Source: an uncultured Trueperaceae bacterium
Lineage (GTDB): Bacteria > Deinococcota > Deinococci > Deinococcales > Trueperaceae
Length of the DNA: 26,174 bases
Direction of reading: 5' to 3'
Assembly (NCBI GenBank): GCA_937907415.1
Contig: CALCHY010000156.1
Location: 1-26,174, forward strand
Below the pieces are notes generated by a model that had not been told where the DNA came from, ran no database searches, and worked only from the letters and a program-made list of their open reading frames with translations. Both the position numbers and the translations under genes were made by a program. The first letter of the stretch is position 1; the number at the start of each line of letters is the position of its first letter. This document shows positions 22,426-26,174 of the stretch, one piece after another.

Positions 22426-23685
22426 TTGCGCTTCCGGTTCGCTCACCTAGCCGACCTCCACCTAGACACCCCGTTCCAAGGGCTGCGCGCCAACCGCCCA
22501 GACCTAGCCGCCACCTTGCGCGATGCGTCACTGACCGCCTGGGATCATGCCGTGACCGCCTGCCTAGCCGCCGAAGTCGACTTCGTGGTCATAGCAGGTG
22601 ACGTCTACGACGGTGCGGAAGCAGGCGTGAGGGCTCAACTGCGCTTCCGCGACGGCCTGGCGCGGCTCGCCGCCGCCGGAGTTCAGTCCTTCGTGGTGCA
22701 CGGCAACCACGACCCGCAAGGTGGCCGTTGGTCGGCGATAGGCGACTGGCCGCCAGGTGTCACGGTGTTCGGTCACGACGACGTAGCGAGCGCGCCCGTC
22801 GTCAAGGACGGCCAACAACTCGCGCTCGTTCACGGCATCTCGTACGCAAGGCAGGAAGTCACTGAGAATCTCGCGCTGCGCTTCAAGCGCGACAGTAGCT
22901 TCGTCGGCTACCAAGTCGGCTTGCTGCACGCGAACGTCGACGGGCGCGGCGGGCACGCCAACTACGCGCCAGCCTCCCTCGCCGACTTGCGCGCTTCCGG
23001 CATGGACTATTGGGCGCTCGGCCACGTGCACGTGCGCGCCGTGCTGAGCCACGAGCGCCCCCTCGCCATCTACCCAGGCAACCTGCAGGCGCGTCACGTC
23101 AACGAGACGGGCGAGAAAGGCTTCTACCTAGTCGACGTGGACGACGGGCGGGCGACGGCCAGCTTCGTCGAGGTCGGCCTCGTGCGCTTCGACGCCATCC
23201 AGTTGGACATCGCGGGCCTCACTAGCGTCGCCGAGGTTCACTCCGCCCTGACTGCCGCAGCGCTACTGCCGAGAGGCACGGCGCTGACGCAAGTCCTGCG
23301 CGCTAGCCTGCACGGTTCGGGGCCGACCCACGCTGCGCTGCAGAAGGCTGGCGAGACCGGACTCCTCGAGTACCTGGTCGACGTCGCCCCCGCTGGCGTG
23401 TGGTGGGACGAGGTCCGGCTGCGCACTAGGCCGGAACTCGACCGCGAGACGCGGCTACAAGCTGGCGACTTCATCACGGACCTCCTGACCCTGAGCGACG
23501 CGCGCCGGCCAGACGCCTCCGCGCACGTCGCTAGCCTCGTCGCCGAGTTGCAGTCGCACGCGCTACTCCGCAACGTCGCCGACCACTTGGGCCTCGAGGC
23601 GTTGATCGCCGAGGCTCAGGCGCTGTGGGACGAGGCCGCGATCGCCGCCTTCGACCTGGTCGACGCAGAGTCGGCGGAGGGCTAG
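22426..23685 (+). CDS. YhaO-like metallophosphoesterase / SbcD-family exonuclease, 419 aa
   Basis: Mre11/SbcD-type nuclease that should work with the ATPase encoded directly downstream in DNA end processing. Motifs: FAHLADLHLDTPFQGL (D and H ligands), VVIAGDVYDG (GD), SFVVHGNHDPQGG (GNHD), VGLLHANVDG (H), YWALGHVHVRAV (GHxH) and YPGNLQARHVNETGEKGFYL. The complete set of catalytic motifs is present. LADLHLDTPFQGLR and the length match B. subtilis YhaO more than E. coli SbcD. Start is TTG 22426 with a strong SD (AAGGAGT, GGAG six nt before the start). The stop is 3 nt before the next gene, so the two are co-translated. Confidence 0.92.
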   Translation: MRFRFAHLADLHLDTPFQGLRANRPDLAATLRDASLTAWDHAVTACLAAEVDFVVIAGDVYDGAEAGVRAQLRFRDGLARLAAAGVQSFVVHGNHDPQGGRWSAIGDWPPGVTVFGHDDVASAPVVKDGQQLALVHGISYARQEVTENLALRFKRDSSFVGYQVGLLHANVDGRGGHANYAPASLADLRASGMDYWALGHVHVRAVLSHERPLAIYPGNLQARHVNETGEKGFYLVDVDDGRATASFVEVGLVRFDAIQLDIAGLTSVAEVHSALTAAALLPRGTALTQVLRASLHGSGPTHAALQKAGETGLLEYLVDVAPAGVWWDEVRLRTRPELDRETRLQAGDFITDLLTLSDARRPDASAHVASLVAELQSHALLRNVADHLGLEALIAEAQALWDEAAIAAFDLVDAESAEG

Positions 23686-23688
23686 AAC

Positions 23689-26174
23689 GTGCGCATAGAC
23701 CGCGTGGCCGTCACGCGTTTCCGCGGGCTGCACGACCTCGAGCTCGAGTTCGGCGCCGGTCTGATGGTCCTCGAAGGCCCGAACGAAGCAGGCAAGAGCA
23801 CCCTCATGGCCTTCATTCAGGCGCTGCTCTTCCCGACCACGCTGACCGCGACCACGCGAGTGACTGGCAGCGTCGACATCAGCGTCTCCGGCAAGCGTTA
23901 CCGCGTTTCTCGCAGCGGCGCGCGAGCCACGCAGCGGCTGCGAGACCTGGACACGGGCGAGTCGCTAGCTTCAACGCACCTCGCCGCGCTCACCGGCCAG
24001 CTTGACGCCAGCGTCTACCGCAACGTGTTCGCGTTCGGCCTTGGCGAGCTTCAGTCGTTCGAGGCCCTCACCGACGCGGCCGTGAAGGAGCGCCTCTACT
24101 CTGCGGCCGTCGCGGGGGCGGGGGCCAACGCCGGTCGCGCCTCTCGCGCGCTGGATGACGAACTGAACGGCCTTCTCAAGCCAAGGAGCCCGGCCACGAC
24201 GCTTGGCCAACTAGCTGGAGAGCTGACGAGCGCGCTCAACGCAGCACACGCCGCCAGGCGTGAGGCGGCCAACTACGCTTCGGCGGTCCGCGAGCGGGTC
24301 AGCGTGGCGGCGGAGGCGGAGCAGCGCGCGGTGGAGCGCGCGGCGGCGGCCGAACGCGTCGGGTGGTTCAGCGCCCTGCTTGACGCGTGGCCCAACTGGC
24401 AGGCGGGCGCAGCTGCCGGCGTCGACCTCGCCTCCTTGGAGGCTGAGATCGCGGACTACGCGGCCGGCACAGGCGCTGGCCCGGCCCCCGCGCTGTGGCT
24501 GGCGCATGCCGAGGACGTCAAGGGGCTGGACGCCAGGCTGGCCGCGTTCGAGCAGACCGCGGCCGAAGTAGAGACGCGTCAGGAGGAGCTAAGCCAGCAT
24601 GTTGCCGACTTGCGCGCTGGCCTCTCAGCGTTAGGGCCGCGTTGGAACCCCAAGCGGTTAGCTGACTTCGTGGATGGCGCGGGGTGGCGTGCGCGGGCCG
24701 CCGCCGCGAGGGCGGCGATCGAGGAGAAGACCGCGGCACTAGCTCGCTTGGAGGGGGCGAAGGCCGAGGCCGAACTTCAGGTCGGCCTGGCCGCTGGACG
24801 TGAGGAGGCCGCCCGCGACGAGCGCGAGCGCCTCCTGCGTGAACCCTTGCTCGTACGGGCGTTCGCGCAGGTCGAACCGGAACCCGCCAACGATGACGCA
24901 GCCGTAGACGCCGCCTTGGCGCAACTCGCCGAGCGCACGCGAGAGCGGAAGGCCGGCATGGCCCGCGTGAGCGACCTCTTCACCGAGTTGGCCGAGGTGC
25001 GTGACGCGCGCGCGCAAGCCAACGAGCAGCTGCGGGTAAGCGCGATGCGGGCCGCAGGCTGGCAACGCTGGGTTGGCTGGGCGCTCGTCCTGTGCCTCGC
25101 GCTCGGCGCCGGCTGGCTAGGGTGGCGTTCGGACCGCGCGTATCTGGCGGCCGCGGCCGCCTCGGTGGTGGCAACGGTGCTCCTGTGGCCGCGCTGGCGA
25201 CGGTCCCGGGTCGCCGCTGCCGCGCTGACGGAGCTCGAGGAGCGGGCGGCGGCGTTGCGCGCGGAGGAGACCGACTTGACCGCCGACTTGCAGTCGGCGT
25301 TGGCGGCGCTTGGGCTCAAGAGGGACGCGCGCTCGGCGGACGTGGCGGCGGCGAACCGCGCAGCGCTGGAGCTAGACGCCGCGCTCGAGGCGGCAGCCCG
25401 CAGCGGAAGCGACCTTGACCGCGCTGCACGTGAAGCCAGGGACGCTCGCGCGGCCTTCGCCACTCACGCAGGCAACGCAGCCAAGCTCGGCGAGGAACGC
25501 ACGGCGCTACTGAACGCTTGGGCAGAGTGGTGCCGCGCAGCCGGCGTGCCAGCCGACTTGCCGCCGGAAGAGCTGCCAGCTTTCGTAGCGGACATCGAGC
25601 GGCTGCAGGCCGTGCAGTCTGCCTTCAGGGACGTTGACGCCAAGCTGCGGCCCGCCATGGCGCGAGCCGATGACTACCGCAAGCAAGTCGGCGCGTTAGC
25701 TATGGCGCTAGGCCTAGCCTCCGAACCCGAAGCCGCGGCCAGCACGGTTAGGGCTTGGGCGGCGCGCGCCAAGGAGGTGGAGGCGCGCTACCTGGAACTA
25801 GAGCAGAAGCGCCTGGCGTTGCAGGCAGCGGTTGTCGCTGCAGAGCGTGATGTCGCTGCCCGCTTCGGGGCCCGCGCCGACCAGGCGCGTGAGGCGTTAG
25901 CCGCGGGAGACCCGCAGGGCTGGCAGGCGAGCCTCACTGTCGAGCAGGAGCGCGAGCGCACCCTGGCCACGGCAGCGCGCAAGCTCAACGAGCAGACCGG
26001 AGCCCTCACGCAGAAGCTAGAGGAGGCAGAAGCCTCCGCCGACCTAGCCACTCAGTTGCAGACCGCTGAACGCGTCGCAGCAGAAGCGCGTGCCCAAGTG
26101 CGGCGCTGGGTGGTCGCGCGCCTCGCCAAGGGCCTGATCGACGACACGCTCGAAGAGTACGAGCGCACGAAAGT
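23689..26174 (+). CDS. YhaN-like SMC/Rad50-type ATPase, 3' truncated by window end (828 codons seen)
   Basis: Partner ATPase of the YhaO-like nuclease. It begins with GTG 23689 and stays open to the edge (last codons DDTLEEYERTK). N-terminal AAA motifs: VTRFRGLHDLELEFGAGLMV, LEGPNEAGKSTLMAFIQALL (Walker A GPNEAGKS), VYRNVFAFGLGELQSFEALT, typical of YhaN/AAA_27 proteins. Long alanine/glutamate-rich coiled coil follows. In its middle (about residues 458-505) is a two-helix membrane hairpin, WVGWALVLCLALGAGWLGW and AYLAAAAASVVATVLLW, as in YhaN and unlike SbcC, whose tip carries a CxxC zinc hook. No CxxC hook is seen in the visible part. Walker B and signature lie beyond the window. GAGGC-rich codons and high alanine reflect the genome's GC. 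Confidence 0.88.
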   Translation, partial: MRIDRVAVTRFRGLHDLELEFGAGLMVLEGPNEAGKSTLMAFIQALLFPTTLTATTRVTGSVDISVSGKRYRVSRSGARATQRLRDLDTGESLASTHLAALTGQLDASVYRNVFAFGLGELQSFEALTDAAVKERLYSAAVAGAGANAGRASRALDDELNGLLKPRSPATTLGQLAGELTSALNAAHAARREAANYASAVRERVSVAAEAEQRAVERAAAAERVGWFSALLDAWPNWQAGAAAGVDLASLEAEIADYAAGTGAGPAPALWLAHAEDVKGLDARLAAFEQTAAEVETRQEELSQHVADLRAGLSALGPRWNPKRLADFVDGAGWRARAAAARAAIEEKTAALARLEGAKAEAELQVGLAAGREEAARDERERLLREPLLVRAFAQVEPEPANDDAAVDAALAQLAERTRERKAGMARVSDLFTELAEVRDARAQANEQLRVSAMRAAGWQRWVGWALVLCLALGAGWLGWRSDRAYLAAAAASVVATVLLWPRWRRSRVAAAALTELEERAAALRAEETDLTADLQSALAALGLKRDARSADVAAANRAALELDAALEAAARSGSDLDRAAREARDARAAFATHAGNAAKLGEERTALLNAWAEWCRAAGVPADLPPEELPAFVADIERLQAVQSAFRDVDAKLRPAMARADDYRKQVGALAMALGLASEPEAAASTVRAWAARAKEVEARYLELEQKRLALQAAVVAAERDVAARFGARADQAREALAAGDPQGWQASLTVEQERERTLATAARKLNEQTGALTQKLEEAEASADLATQLQTAERVAAEARAQVRRWVVARLAKGLIDDTLEEYERTK

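Noticed and set aside
22426..26174. Canonical SbcD/SbcC pair
   Set aside because: Partly kept at family level, but the N-terminal LADLHLDTPF, the AAA_27-like start and the membrane hairpin fit YhaO/YhaN better.

Overview
The window is GC-rich bacterial chromosome with dense coding, frequent GTG/TTG starts and several convergent gene ends with almost no gap. The gene mix points to a free-living, GC-rich bacterium: a DrrC-type UvrA-like protein, a YhaO/YhaN-type nuclease pair, AfsR/SARP-like regulators and c-di-GMP enzymes. A Deinococcota (Truepera-like) origin fits, especially with one apparent leaderless TANNNT promoter, but this is inference and no marker gene is present to settle it.

Layout. 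1-4285: the 3' end of a Cys/Met-metabolism PLP enzyme converges on a 1046-residue fusion of a GGDEF diguanylate cyclase with a STAND-type NTPase and TPR tail. 4405-7316 is an accessory island with visibly lower GC: a DUF4342 protein, four 16-bp direct repeats on an exact 23-bp period, a DUF4143-type AAA ATPase, then broken pieces of an N6-adenine DNA methylase, an unidentified protein and a zinc-type alcohol dehydrogenase. 7380-9554: an ABC1/UbiB-family kinase-like protein with an extra N-terminal four-helix membrane domain. 9557-14582 is a run of leftward genes: AraC regulator, VOC protein, UvrA-like ABC protein, Fic protein and cupin. An AT-rich patch with nested inverted repeats precedes the Fic gene. 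14640-18228: TRIC-type channel, AzlC/AzlD exporter pair and an ABC exporter.

18254-22350 is the most interesting part. An 817-residue leftward regulator has a P-loop that has lost its key residues, a TPR middle and a C-terminal SARP/BTAD-like winged-helix module. Upstream of it lie a 64-residue protein read leftward and a 48-residue exported peptide precursor read rightward, followed by a stand-alone EAL protein. Between the two small genes is a symmetric operator: two CGCTTCA heptamers 11 bp apart and, in mirror image, two TGAAGCG heptamers 11 bp apart, with -10-like hexamers about 9-10 bp outside each edge. This is the architecture expected for SARP/PhoB-type winged-helix regulators. The locus may be an undescribed peptide-linked regulatory module that also touches c-di-GMP turnover. 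A structured segment ending in an intrinsic terminator closes it.

22426-26174: a YhaO-like phosphoesterase followed by the 5' part of a YhaN-like SMC/Rad50-type ATPase with a central transmembrane hairpin, cut by the window edge.
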